A stretch of 64,000 nucleotides of DNA from Kitasatospora azatica KCTC 9699 (GTDB lineage Bacteria > Actinomycetota > Actinomycetes > Streptomycetales > Streptomycetaceae), in contig NZ_JQMO01000003.1 of NCBI RefSeq assembly GCF_000744785.1, forward strand, positions 2,542,001 to 2,606,000. Direction: 5' to 3'. How positions within the stretch are numbered: the first letter of the stretch is position 1; each line of letters starts with the position of its first letter. Below are positions 34,290 to 42,357 of this stretch, piece after piece. Below the pieces are notes generated by a model. That model ran no database searches. It was given only the letters and a program-made list of their open reading frames with translations, and had not been told where the DNA came from. The position numbers and the translations under genes are program-made.

Positions 34290-35786
34290 ATGTTGATCGG
34301 CACCATCGCGGGTATCGCCGCGGCAGCAGTCCTCGTCATCATCGTGATCTTCAAGCTCTGCTGGCGGGTCGCGGAGCCGAACGAGGCACTGATCATCTCT
34401 GGTTCCAAGCACCGCACCGAAGGCCTCGGGGAGGGCCTCGGATTCCGCGTGGTCACCGGGCGGGGCACGCTGGTGACGCCGGGCGTCCAGGTGGTCCGCA
34501 AGCTCTCGCTGGACCTCAACGAGTCCGAGCTGGACGTCGAGTGCGTGACCTCGCAGGGGATCCCGGTGCAGGTCAAGGGCGTGGTGATCTTCAAGGTGGG
34601 TGACGACGCGGTGTCGATCGCCAACGCCGCCCGCCGCTTCCTGGACCAGCAGAAGTACATGAGCCAGCGGGTCCACAACGTCTTCGCCGGACACCTGCGT
34701 TCGATCGTCGGCGGGCTGACCGTCGAGGAGATGATCCGTGACCGCGAGCGGCTGACCGGGGAGACCCGGGCCGCCTCCGGCACCGAGATGGAGAAGCTCG
34801 GTCTGATCATCGACTCGCTGCAGATCCAGGAGATCCTGGACCCGACCGGCTACATCACCAACCTGGCGGCCCCGCACGCCGCCCGGGTCCAGCGCGACGC
34901 GCGCATCGCGGCGGCCGCGGCCGACCGCGAGGCCACCGAGGCCGAGCAGGAGGCCTTCGCCCGCAAGGCCGAGGCCACCCGCAACTCCGGTATCCAGCAG
35001 GCCGGTTACCAGGCCGAGATGGACACTGCGGCGGCCCGCGCACTGCAGGCCGGGCCGCTGGCCCAGGCGGCCGCCCGGCAGGAGGTCGTGGTCCAGGAGA
35101 CCAAGGTCGCCGAGCTGGAGGCGCACCGCAAGGAGCAGCAGCTGCAGGTGGACGTCCGCAAGCCGGCCGACGCCCGGGCCTACGAGACCCGGACCAAGGC
35201 CGACGCCGACCGCGACGCCCGGATCTCGGCCGCCCAGGCGCAGGCCAAGGAGACCGAGCTGAAGGCCGCCGCCGAGGCGAACCGGGTCAAGATCGCCGCG
35301 CTGGCCGAGGCCGAGGCCACCAAGGCCCGCGGTCTGGCCTCCGCCGAGGCCACCCGGGCCACCGGTCAGGCCGAGGCCGCGGCGGCCGAGGCCAAGGGTC
35401 TGGCCACCGCCGAGGCGGCCCGCGCACTGGGTCTGGCCGAGGCCGAGGCGATCAAGGCCCGGGCGGCCGCGCTCGCCGAGAACCAGGAGGCCGTGGTCGC
35501 CCAGCAGCTCGCCGAGAACTGGCCGGAGATCGTCCGGGCCGGTGCCGAGGCCTTCGGCAACGTGGAGCACATGGTGCTGCTCAACGGCGCCGAGGGGATG
35601 GGCGAGATGTTCGCCAAGGCGCTCACCATGGGCGGCACCGGGCTCGGCCTGGCCCGCCAGCTGCTGGGGACGATGAACAACCAGCCGCAGGTGGCCGAAA
35701 CCGAGGACAAGCCCGCCGCCCAGCCGATCCCGGTCCAGCCGATCCCGGTGCAGCCGATCCCGGTCGAGGCGGACCCGATCGCCTGA
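34290..35786 (+). CDS. Flotillin-like SPFH-domain protein
   Basis: 498 residues from ATG 34290 with AAGGGGGAA upstream. An N-terminal membrane helix (IGTIAGIAAAAVLVIIVIF) is followed by the SPFH/band-7 domain (EPNEALIISGSK, VVRKLSLDLNESELDVE, VTSQGIPVQVKGVVIFKVG, LRSIVGGLTVEEMI). A long Ala/Glu-rich coiled-coil flotillin domain spans about 200-410 with repeats such as AEATKARGLASAEA. The C-terminus ends in three QPIPV repeats. Flotillins form scaffolds in lipid microdomains. The NfeD-like gene upstream is the expected partner. Confidence 0.94.
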   Translation: MLIGTIAGIAAAAVLVIIVIFKLCWRVAEPNEALIISGSKHRTEGLGEGLGFRVVTGRGTLVTPGVQVVRKLSLDLNESELDVECVTSQGIPVQVKGVVIFKVGDDAVSIANAARRFLDQQKYMSQRVHNVFAGHLRSIVGGLTVEEMIRDRERLTGETRAASGTEMEKLGLIIDSLQIQEILDPTGYITNLAAPHAARVQRDARIAAAAADREATEAEQEAFARKAEATRNSGIQQAGYQAEMDTAAARALQAGPLAQAAARQEVVVQETKVAELEAHRKEQQLQVDVRKPADARAYETRTKADADRDARISAAQAQAKETELKAAAEANRVKIAALAEAEATKARGLASAEATRATGQAEAAAAEAKGLATAEAARALGLAEAEAIKARAAALAENQEAVVAQQLAENWPEIVRAGAEAFGNVEHMVLLNGAEGMGEMFAKALTMGGTGLGLARQLLGTMNNQPQVAETEDKPAAQPIPVQPIPVQPIPVEADPIA

Positions 35787-35808
35787 CCCGCGACCGGGAA
35801 CGAACGCG

Positions 35809-35847
35809 AGGCGCCCGCCCCCTGCTCGAAGCAGGGGGCGGGCGCCT
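35809..35847 (+). terminator. Terminator after the flotillin gene
   Basis: Arms AGGCGCCCGCCCCCTGCT and its complement (35809-35826 and 35830-35847) with a 3-nt loop, followed by TT. It ends the flotillin transcript before the convergent DUF5326 gene. Confidence 0.9.
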
Positions 35848-35873
35848 TTGCGGAGGGGTGCGACGTGCCTGAC

Positions 35874-36074
35874 TCAGCTCCTGGCGGCCTTCTTGACCAG
35901 GATCACCACCGCGGCGGCGATGCCGACCACCACCAGGGCCTTGACGGCGAACCAGATCAGCGAGCTGACCACGCCGATGACGAAGCCGATCACGTTGAAG
36001 GCAATGATCACCGCAATGATCGGGATGACGATGTTCCGCACCCAGGAGGGCAGCGACTTCCAGATCTCAGCCAT
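35874..36074 (-). CDS. DUF5326-family small membrane protein
   Basis: 66 residues from ATG 36074. Starts MAEIWKSLPSWVRNIVIPII and has two hydrophobic segments with a short turn: IPIIAVIIAFNVIGFVIGVV and a second near AVKALVVVGIAAAVVILV, ending in KKAARS. Length, start and composition match DUF5326 proteins widespread in Streptomyces, of unknown function. Monocistronic, convergent with the flotillin gene across a terminator. Confidence 0.85.
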   Translation of the reverse strand: MAEIWKSLPSWVRNIVIPIIAVIIAFNVIGFVIGVVSSLIWFAVKALVVVGIAAAVVILVKKAARS

Positions 36075-36241
36075 GTCCGTTCCTCATCTCCCTTTCGGGT
36101 CGGCCCTCTGTCGCCGCATCCCGTCCGCTTTCGGTACTTCGATCGTACGAGGGCCCAGCAGCGGAAACGAGGGAATCGGCCCCCGAGAGAACCCGGATAA
36201 AGCCCTGAGGGGAACCCCTCGGGTTCACCCCCAGCCGGGCG

Positions 36242-36910
36242 TCAGACCGGCCAGCTCTCGCCCCGCCAGGCGGCGTCCCAGAACATCCACTCGTAGCGGG
36301 TGGTGGTGGCGAAGTGCTCGTGCACGCGCCGTCGTTCGGCGGCCGAGAGCTGCTCGCCGAGCCGGTCGGTGAGGGCCAGCACCCGGCGCACCACGGACTG
36401 GAAGGCCTCGTCCCCGTAGACCGCGATCCACTGGGCGTAGAGCGGGTCGGGCGAGGACTTGGCGAGCAGCTGCTCGCCGACCCGGGCGTAGACCCAGTAG
36501 CAGGGCAGCACCGCGGCGACCGCCTCGGCGAAGGAGCCGCCGTAGACGGTGGCCAGCAGGTAGCTGGTGTAGGCCCGGGTGGTGGGCAGCACGGGTTCGG
36601 CGGCCGCCTGCTCGGCGCTCTCGCCGAAGGCGGTGAGGAACTCGGCGTGCATGCCCTGCTCGGCGGCCAGCGCCCCGATCGCGTCGTCGGCGAAGGCCCG
36701 TACCTCGGCCTCGCCGGGCGCCTTGGCGGCGCAGACGGCCAGCGCACGGGCGTAGTCGCGCAGGTAGTGCGAGTCCTGGATGACGAAGTGGCGGAAGGCG
36801 GCGCGCGGCAGCGTCCCGTCGGTCAGGCCGGCCAGGAACGGGTGGTCGAGGATCTTCGCGTAGACCGGCTCGACGGCGGCCCACAGCTCCTCGGTCAGGG
36901 TCTGGGTCAT
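36242..36910 (-). CDS. tenA: TenA-family aminopyrimidine aminohydrolase / thiaminase II
   Basis: 222 residues. The four-helix TenA fold is seen in HPFLAGLTDGTLPRAAFRHF, VIQDSHYLRDYARALAVCAA and AEQGMHAEFL. The catalytic Cys is in AAVLPCYWVYARVG and the C-terminal Glu in DAAWRGESWPV. TenA hydrolyses aminomethyl-aminopyrimidine in thiamin salvage (or thiamin itself), so it works in the same pathway as ThiC 3 kb away. It is not in an operon with thiC and no TPP riboswitch is apparent upstream. The gap 36075-36241 holds no gene. Confidence 0.92.
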   Translation of the reverse strand: MTQTLTEELWAAVEPVYAKILDHPFLAGLTDGTLPRAAFRHFVIQDSHYLRDYARALAVCAAKAPGEAEVRAFADDAIGALAAEQGMHAEFLTAFGESAEQAAAEPVLPTTRAYTSYLLATVYGGSFAEAVAAVLPCYWVYARVGEQLLAKSSPDPLYAQWIAVYGDEAFQSVVRRVLALTDRLGEQLSAAERRRVHEHFATTTRYEWMFWDAAWRGESWPV

Positions 36911-36946
36911 GCCCCGACCCTATGCGGCCGGCTCAGGTGAGCCTGG

Positions 36947-37264
36947 TCACGTCTCGGGCGGCGAGAAGACCACCAGGACCCGCAGCGGCTCGGTGATGTG
37001 GTGGAACCGGTGCGGCACCCCGGCCGGCACGAAGACCACGCTGCCGCGCCCCACCGTGGTGGTCTCCTCGCCCACCGTCAGATAGGCCCGGCCGCTGACC
37101 ACCTGGTAGAGCTCGTCCTGCTGGTGCGCGGACTGGGTGTCCTCCTCGCCGGGCGCCAGCGCGTACAGCCCGGCCGACATGCTGCGCTCCTTCAGGAAGC
37201 GCAGATAGGCCCCGTCCTGGGCGGCCCGCTCCGCGTCCAGCTCGTCCAGTCGGAAAACCTTCAT
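36947..37264 (-). CDS. Cupin-domain protein
   Basis: 105 residues from ATG 37264 (MKVFRLDEL), with GAGAGGAG upstream. A single cupin_2 barrel is present: SAHQQDELYQVVSGRAYLTVG is motif 1 (the His and Glu positions read HQQDE), and VVFVPAGVPHRFHHI is motif 2 with His ligands. The conserved metal positions are largely kept, so it may bind Fe, Mn or Zn. Possible roles are dioxygenase, isomerase or mere ligand binding. Located 36 nt from the tenA start region and in the same direction, so the two may be co-transcribed. Confidence 0.88.
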   Translation of the reverse strand: MKVFRLDELDAERAAQDGAYLRFLKERSMSAGLYALAPGEEDTQSAHQQDELYQVVSGRAYLTVGEETTTVGRGSVVFVPAGVPHRFHHITEPLRVLVVFSPPET

Positions 37265-37323
37265 CGGTCCGCTCCTCTCCAGATGCTTCCACCAGCCGCC
37301 CGAGCCTGTCACGATGCGGAGCC

Positions 37324-37701
37324 ATGAAGCACTTCGTTCTCAAGACCCTGATCAACGCGGCCGCCATCTGGGTCGCCGCCTGGCTCGTCAAGGGGATCAC
37401 CCTGTCGAGCGGAAGCTGGCAGCACCAGACGCTGACCGTGGTCCTCGTCGCACTGATCTTCGGGGTGGTGAACTGGTTGATCAAGCCGCTGGTGAAGTTC
37501 TTCTCGTTCCCGCTCTTCATCCTCACCCTCGGCCTGATCACCTTCGTGATCAACGCGCTGATGCTCTGGCTGACCTCCTTCGCCTCGGACAAGCTGAAGC
37601 TGGAATTCCACGTCGAGGGCTTCCTGCCGGCCCTGTTCGGCTCGCTGATCATCAGCCTGGTCGCCTGGGGCCTGCACCTGGCCATCGACGACAAGGACTG
37701 A
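37324..37701 (+). CDS. Phage-holin-family (PF04020-like) membrane protein
   Basis: 125 residues with four transmembrane helices: VLKTLINAAAIWVAAWLVKG, TLTVVLVALIFGVVNWLIKP, LFILTLGLITFVINALMLWL, and ALFGSLIISLVAWGLHLAI. The NWLIKPLVKF motif between TM2 and TM3 is the hallmark of this family of unknown function (annotated phage holin or YvlD-like). In bacteria it is usually a chromosomal envelope gene and not part of a prophage. Divergent from the cupin gene with a 59-bp gap. Confidence 0.88.
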   Translation: MKHFVLKTLINAAAIWVAAWLVKGITLSSGSWQHQTLTVVLVALIFGVVNWLIKPLVKFFSFPLFILTLGLITFVINALMLWLTSFASDKLKLEFHVEGFLPALFGSLIISLVAWGLHLAIDDKD

Positions 37702-37847
37702 CCCGGCGACCGGTCCGGCGACCGGCTGCCTCGGGGCTTCACGCCCGGGCGGGTCGGAATGCGGCACTCCTGTTCGTCCGCCTGTGCGGGTTTCGCGGCT
37801 CCCGGGGTGCGGGATGCTCCAGCACAACGCCAGTGGAGGTGGCAGTG

Positions 37848-38393
37848 GTGACTCCTGTGCCTGCTGAAGTGACCCCACACCCGCGGCCGGTGGTCAAACG
37901 CACCGCCCGGGCGATCCTGCTGGAGCTGGACACCGATGATCCACGCCACGGGCCGGCCGCCCTGGTCGTGATCAAGCGCACCCGGCCCGGCAGCAACCCG
38001 TACTGGATCACGCCCGGCGGCGGCGTCGAGCCCGAGGACCGCACGGTGACCGAGGCGCTGCACCGCGAGGTGGACGAGGAGCTCGGCGGCAAGGTGGTCG
38101 ACGTGGTCCCGGCCTTCGTGGACACCGTCGCCCACTCGCACCACGAGGACGGCACCCTGCTCCACCCGCACGGGGTCAAGGTGCAGCACTTCTTCGCCTG
38201 CCGGCTGGCCAGCATGGACCCCGAGCGCCGGCACGGGCCCGAGGTGGAGGCGCCGCGCGGCGAGTACGAGATCGTCCGGCTGCCCTTCACCCGGGAGGGG
38301 GTGACCGCGGTCAACCTGGTCCCCCCCTCGCTCCGTCGCTACCTGGCCGCGAACATCGAGGGGATCCGCGCGCTGCTGGCGCCCGACCTCTAG
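37848..38393 (+). CDS. Nudix hydrolase
   Basis: 181 residues from GTG 37848 (GGAGG 8 nt upstream; GTG 37845 and 37833 are alternatives). The Nudix box is ITPGGGVEPEDRTVTEALHR followed by EVDEELGG, with the required Glu residues and Arg. The first strand KRTARAILLELDTDD carries an insertion typical of larger Nudix proteins. The middle contains FVDTVAHSHHEDGTLLHPHG, a His-rich loop that could coordinate a metal beyond the catalytic Mg. The C-terminal helix is PPSLRRYLAANIEGIRALL. Substrate unknown. Confidence 0.9.
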   Translation: MTPVPAEVTPHPRPVVKRTARAILLELDTDDPRHGPAALVVIKRTRPGSNPYWITPGGGVEPEDRTVTEALHREVDEELGGKVVDVVPAFVDTVAHSHHEDGTLLHPHGVKVQHFFACRLASMDPERRHGPEVEAPRGEYEIVRLPFTREGVTAVNLVPPSLRRYLAANIEGIRALLAPDL

Positions 38394-38398
38394 GACTC

Positions 38399-39943
38399 TC
38401 AGAGCTCCAGGTCGTGGTGGATGTCCTCCAGCCGCACCCCGGAGCGGACCAGCATGCTGGCCGAGCGCCGGATCATCGCCGCCGGGCCGCTGAGGAAGGC
38501 GTGGTGGCCGTCCCAGGGCCCGAGCTGGGCCACCACGTCGCTGAGCAGGCCGGGCAGTACGGTGCCCGGCTGCACTCGCTCCTCCGAGACCACCGGGCGC
38601 ACCGTCAGCCAGGCGTGCCGGCGCTCGAACTCGCGCAGCGCGTCCAGCTGGTAGAGGTCCGCCGACTGCCGGGCGCCGTAGAACACCTCCACCGCCCGGC
38701 CGCCCGCACCGTGCTCGGCCACCTCCTCGACCAGCGCGCAGATCGGCGCGATCCCGGTGCCGCCGCCCAGGCAGAGCAGGTCGGCCCCGGTGCCGCGCTC
38801 GGCCAGCATGGTCCCGGCCGGCGGGCCGAGCCGCAGCACGTCCCCGGGCTGGGCCCGGCGGACCAGCGCGCTGCTCACCCAGCCGGTCTGCACCGCCTTG
38901 ACGTGCAGGGTCAACAGGCCGTCCGGGCGCGGTGCGGTGGCGAACGAGAACGGCCGCCAGACCCGCGGCCACCAGGGCGTCTCCAGGGTGGTGTACTGGC
39001 CGGCCCGGTACGGGTACGGCTGGGCGGTGCGGAGTGTGATCACCGCGATGTCCCGGGCGAGCGGCTGGTGCGAGACCACCTCGGCCTGCCACCAGGGCGG
39101 CGCGGTGGCGGCCGCGCCTTCGGCCGCCTCGATCATGATCCTGGAGACCAGCCCGTAGACCCGGCGCCAGGCCAGCTCGGTCTCCTGGTCCCAGCGGCTG
39201 CCGCAGTACTTGGCCAGCGAGGCCACCAGGCACTCGCCGACCGGGCCGTAGTGCGCGGTCAGGGTGCCGTACTTGCGGTGACCGCGGCCCAGGTTGCCCA
39301 GGTACGCGCTGAGCCCGGCCGGGTCGTCGGCGCTGCGGGCGGCCATTAAGAGGGCACGGAAGAGCCGGTCCCGCTGGACGTCCATGGCCGCCGGGAAGAG
39401 CGAGCGGACCTCGGGATGGTGGACGAAGATCAGCGCGTAGAAGTGCGCGGTGGCCCGGTCGGCCACCGGCTCGACGATCGCCAGCGTGGTCCGGATCAGC
39501 TCCAGGTCGCGGGCGGTGGGCGGCTGGTCGGCAGCCCCGTTGCCGGGCGGTGGCGCCGCAGCGGGCGCGGGCGGCTGCTGGCCGAGGGTCTCCACCGCCC
39601 AGGCCTGACTCCAGTGGTCGCCGGGACCGGCCCAGTTGAGGCCGGGCGCCCAGCTGAACAGCGGCTCGATGGCGGGGCGTTCGTCCGGCGGTGCGGGCTC
39701 GAGGGAGCGCCTCGGGGCGGGCTCGGGCAGCGCCGAGGGCTCAGCGGCGGACGGCTCCGCGGCGAAGGTCTCCGGGATGCTCGGCGGCTCGCTGGGCATC
39801 GGCGGGATCGCCCGCCTCGTCTCCCCGGGAGTGCCGGTCCCGGGAACTCCCGGCGTTCCCGCCGTCCCCGGCATTCCCGGCACCGCTGTCGCCGCAGCCG
39901 ACCCTTGACCGGAGCGGACCAGCAGCGCGGAGAGCGACTTCAC
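38399..39943 (-). CDS. Globin-coupled flavin reductase (flavohemoprotein-like) with disordered N-terminus
   Basis: 514 residues from GTG 39943. Residues 1 to about 145 are low-complexity, including a collagen-like PGMPGTAGTPGVPGTGTPGE tract and Ser/Pro/Glu-rich spacer, ending in WAPGLNWAGPGDHW. The globin domain begins ARDLELIRTTLAIVEPVADR with the proximal His in NLGRGHRKYGTL. The reductase part has the FAD-binding RVWRPFSFATAPR and NAD-binding LLCLGGGTGIAPI motifs. It would oxidise NAD(P)H and act on NO or O2, as Hmp proteins do; the N-terminal extension is unusual. It overlaps no neighbour and ends 5 nt from the convergent Nudix stop. Confidence 0.88.
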   Translation of the reverse strand: MKSLSALLVRSGQGSAAATAVPGMPGTAGTPGVPGTGTPGETRRAIPPMPSEPPSIPETFAAEPSAAEPSALPEPAPRRSLEPAPPDERPAIEPLFSWAPGLNWAGPGDHWSQAWAVETLGQQPPAPAAAPPPGNGAADQPPTARDLELIRTTLAIVEPVADRATAHFYALIFVHHPEVRSLFPAAMDVQRDRLFRALLMAARSADDPAGLSAYLGNLGRGHRKYGTLTAHYGPVGECLVASLAKYCGSRWDQETELAWRRVYGLVSRIMIEAAEGAAATAPPWWQAEVVSHQPLARDIAVITLRTAQPYPYRAGQYTTLETPWWPRVWRPFSFATAPRPDGLLTLHVKAVQTGWVSSALVRRAQPGDVLRLGPPAGTMLAERGTGADLLCLGGGTGIAPICALVEEVAEHGAGGRAVEVFYGARQSADLYQLDALREFERRHAWLTVRPVVSEERVQPGTVLPGLLSDVVAQLGPWDGHHAFLSGPAAMIRRSASMLVRSGVRLEDIHHDLEL

Positions 39944-40122
39944 TGCTACCTGACGCGTACTCAAGAGAATCGTTTCGCCTCCGGTCGTCCCAGCAACGCC
40001 TTGGGTAGCGTGGCACGGCCGAACAGCTGATCCGACAAATGCAGAGAACGCCGGACGGCGGGCCACTCGGCGCGCTAGGCTCCCGCCTTCGCCCGCAGCG
40101 ACCCGCCGGTCGGCGCGATCCG

Positions 40123-40548
40123 TCAGTACCAGCCGTCGCACCAGGTGTTGCGCAGGGTCTTGACGCAGACCTGGTCCCAGTAGCCCGGCCCGTCGTAGTA
40201 GACCGGCGTCGAGGCGGAGCCGTTGGCGGGCACCCAGACCAGGTCGCTCTGGGTGTACGTCGCCCCGCCGTCCTTCGACTGGCGGATGAAGACCCAGCAG
40301 CTGGTGCCACCGGATATCGTCGCCTGGCCCTGCGCGTACTCGTGCGAGGCGCCGTTGTACCCCTCGATCTCGTAGCGGTTCATCGAGCAGAGCCCAGCCT
40401 GGTCGGTCACCAGGTTGGGACTCGAGTCGCGCAGCACGTAGGTCTCGGCGAACGCACTGCCCGCGCCGGTGGCGAGCACCGCGCAGGTCATGGCGGCGAC
40501 GGCCACCGGGCGAGCGGCCAGGCGGCTGGTACGGGACATCCGGAGCAT
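40123..40548 (-). CDS. Small secreted protein with four Cys
   Basis: 141 residues from ATG 40548 (GAAGGG 6 nt upstream; ATG 40539 also possible). A Sec signal peptide is clear: basic MLRMSRTSRLAARP, hydrophobic VAVAAMTCAVLATGAGSAF, cleavage after AFA before ETYVLRDSS. The mature part of about 105 residues has Cys in GLCSMNRYE, TSCWVFIRQ, DQVCVKTLR and NTWCDGWY, suggesting two disulphides, and many Tyr/Trp/Gly. Probably a small wall-associated or signalling protein of unknown function. A 346-bp gap upstream (40549-40894) holds an inverted repeat at 40642-40672 but no gene I can support. Confidence 0.8.
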   Translation of the reverse strand: MLRMSRTSRLAARPVAVAAMTCAVLATGAGSAFAETYVLRDSSPNLVTDQAGLCSMNRYEIEGYNGASHEYAQGQATISGGTSCWVFIRQSKDGGATYTQSDLVWVPANGSASTPVYYDGPGYWDQVCVKTLRNTWCDGWY

Positions 40549-40641
40549 GGGGAACCCTTCGGCAGGTGAGCGGAACACATCGGAAACCCGATCCCCCGTG
40601 GCGGACCGGCACGCCGTAGGGCGCGCTCCCGACCTGCCCGG

Positions 40642-40672
40642 GATCACGGCGGATATGCGGCCGTCCGTGATC
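40642..40672. promoter_or_regulatory. Inverted repeat in the 40.55-40.9 kb intergenic region
   Basis: GATCACGG (40642-40649) and CCGTGATC (40665-40672) separated by 15 nt, about 95-125 bp upstream of the secreted-protein start. Could be an operator or a weak hairpin. Confidence 0.35.
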
Positions 40673-40894
40673 AAGGTGGCAGACAGTACGTGAAGTCGCC
40701 GCCTCAGCGCAGGGAGGCCCGTCCGTGGCTCCAGTGGGTCGTCGGCCCGGGAGAATATTCGAGAATCGCTGCTCCCCGCAGGGAGATGCCGGGGCATCCT
40801 GATTCAGCCTGTCCGACGGCGAGGGGAGCGGCTGTGAGCCGACGACTGCGGTACATCGGAAGCAACTCGGGGAACATTCGAGCGAGTCAGGATC

Positions 40895-41206
40895 ATGGAC
40901 AACCCGCCGGCCCTGGGGCAGCGGTACCTGCTCGACAACGCCGAGCGGAACTGCGCCGTCGGAGAGGACATCCGCTACCTCTGGCGCGCCGACGCCGACC
41001 GTCTGGGCCTGCCGAGTGAGGACGCCTGGCTGTTCGACTCGCGCGTGATCGCGCTGCTGCACTTCGACACCGACGACGACCTGACCACCGTGGAGCTGAT
41101 CACCGATCCGGTCCAGGTGGCCCGCGCCTGCCAGGTCCGCGATGCCACCTGGCACTTCGCCACCCCGTACCAGGCGTTCAGCGCTGAGGTACCGTCCGGC
41201 ATGTGA
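40895..41206 (+). CDS. DUF6879-like protein, N-terminally short
   Basis: 103 residues from ATG 40895. It matches the C-terminal half of DUF6879 proteins: VGEDIRYLWRADADRLGLP, DAWLFDSRVIALLHFDTDDD, and a terminal RDATWHFATPYQAFSAE. The usual N-terminal half (about 80 residues) is absent and not found in other frames upstream, so the gene is either truncated or a short form. Its stop overlaps the start of a Scr1-type HTH regulator gene (GTGA), the standard pairing of DUF6879 with such regulators. Confidence 0.8.
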   Translation: MDNPPALGQRYLLDNAERNCAVGEDIRYLWRADADRLGLPSEDAWLFDSRVIALLHFDTDDDLTTVELITDPVQVARACQVRDATWHFATPYQAFSAEVPSGM

Positions 41207-42108
41207 GCACCGACTTCCAACAGGCTCGAATCGCCCTCGGTCTGCGGCTCCGCGAGCTGCGCACCGAGGGCGGTCTCACGGGGCGGCAGCTTGCTGACCG
41301 ACTGGGTTGGACGCAGTCGAAGGTCAGCAAGCTGGAAACCGGTCGGCAGACCGCCACTCACGATGACCTCAGGGCCTGGGCGGAAAGTGTTTGTCAGCCC
41401 CAGGCGGCAGCTGAACTGTCGGCCAGGTTGCGGGTGTTCGAGTCGCAGTCGCGCTCTTGGCGACGGCAGTTGGCTGCCGGGCACAGGCCGGTGCAGGACA
41501 GGCTGACGGTCGAGTACGAGCGTTCGGCCGTCCTGCGTGCATGGGAGGGCTCGATGATCGTCGGCATGCTGCAAACCGCCGACTACGCCCGGCACGTATT
41601 CAGTGCGTATGTCGACCTCCACCAGTCACCGCGTGATGTCGAGGACGCCGTACGAGCCCGGGTCCGACGCCAGGAAAGCCTGTACCAGCCCGGCAAGCGC
41701 TACCAGATCGTCATGTGGGAGGCCGCCCTCCGCGCCCGGGTCTGCCCTCCGGTCGTGTTGGCCGCGCAGCTCGACCGGCTGGCCGGGGTGATCGGACTGG
41801 ACACTGTTCGCCTGGGCATCGTGCCGTTCGGCGCCGAGCTTGCACTCCCTCCGGCCAACGGGTTCTGGATCTATGACGAGCGACTTGTCATCGTGGAGGA
41901 CTGGCACTCCGAGCTCTGGTTGGACCAACCGGACAGCGTGGCGTTGTACCTGCGTGTCTGGGAGGCGATGGCTGGCGCGGCCGTCTACGACTCAGACGCC
42001 TGGTGGCAGCGCCATGACCGGCCACACCTGTCGCGGCTCGGCCTGACCATAACGGTGGCTGGCGAGCACCGGGCCTGGCTGGACGAGCCAGGGGTTGTGA
42101 TCGGCTGA
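41203..42108 (+). CDS. Scr1-type HTH regulator (XRE HTH plus DUF5753-like domain)
   Basis: 301 residues from GTG 41203, overlapping the DUF6879 stop by 4 nt. The N-terminal HTH is seen in LRLRELRTEGGLTGRQLADR, LGWTQSKVSKLETGRQTATH. The DUF5753-like C-terminal domain includes EYERSAVLRAWEGSMIVGML, QTADYARHVF, RRQESLYQPGKRYQIVMWEA and GFWIYDERLVIVED. This is the Streptomyces WhiJ/AbaA-like regulator family, whose partners are small DUF397 or DUF6879 proteins that act as antagonists. Convergent with a DUF397 gene across a terminator. Confidence 0.92.
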   Translation: MSTDFQQARIALGLRLRELRTEGGLTGRQLADRLGWTQSKVSKLETGRQTATHDDLRAWAESVCQPQAAAELSARLRVFESQSRSWRRQLAAGHRPVQDRLTVEYERSAVLRAWEGSMIVGMLQTADYARHVFSAYVDLHQSPRDVEDAVRARVRRQESLYQPGKRYQIVMWEAALRARVCPPVVLAAQLDRLAGVIGLDTVRLGIVPFGAELALPPANGFWIYDERLVIVEDWHSELWLDQPDSVALYLRVWEAMAGAAVYDSDAWWQRHDRPHLSRLGLTITVAGEHRAWLDEPGVVIG

Positions 42109-42118
42109 GGCACTGACT

Positions 42119-42152
42119 GACGGCCGCCCGCGAGTGTGTGCGGGCGGCCGTC
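42119..42152. terminator. Bidirectional terminator between the Scr1-type gene and the DUF397 gene
   Basis: Perfect 13-bp arms (GACGGCCGCCCGC at 42119-42131 and complement at 42140-42152) with an 8-nt loop, 10 nt from each convergent stop. Confidence 0.85.
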
Positions 42153-42162
42153 CGTCCGTGCG

Positions 42163-42357
42163 TCAGTCGGCGAAGTGGTCGAACTCGCCGGCCTTGACGC
42201 CCTGGAGGAACTTGGCGAACTTGGTCGGGGTGGTGCGGACGATGATGTCGCCCTCGTCGGACTCGCGGAGTTCGATCAGACCATCGGCGGTGCGGACCTC
42301 GACGCACTCATTGCTGTTGGTGCTGTAGCTGGACTTCTGCCACGCCGAACTAGTCAT
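42163..42357 (-). CDS. DUF397-domain protein
   Basis: 64 residues from ATG 42357. It shows the DUF397 signature: AWQKSSYSTNSNECVEVRTA, DGLIELRESDEGDIIVRTTP, TKFAKFLQGVKAGEFDHFAD. Its start overlaps the end of the upstream HTH gene by 8 nt, so the two are translationally coupled. DUF397 proteins act with Scr1-type regulators in morphological and metabolic control in Streptomyces (whiJ-like loci). Confidence 0.93.
   Translation of the reverse strand: MTSSAWQKSSYSTNSNECVEVRTADGLIELRESDEGDIIVRTTPTKFAKFLQGVKAGEFDHFAD

Noticed and set aside
37324..37701. Prophage lysis gene (holin)
   Set aside because: Although the family name includes holin, there are no phage genes around it and the family is common in normal chromosomes.
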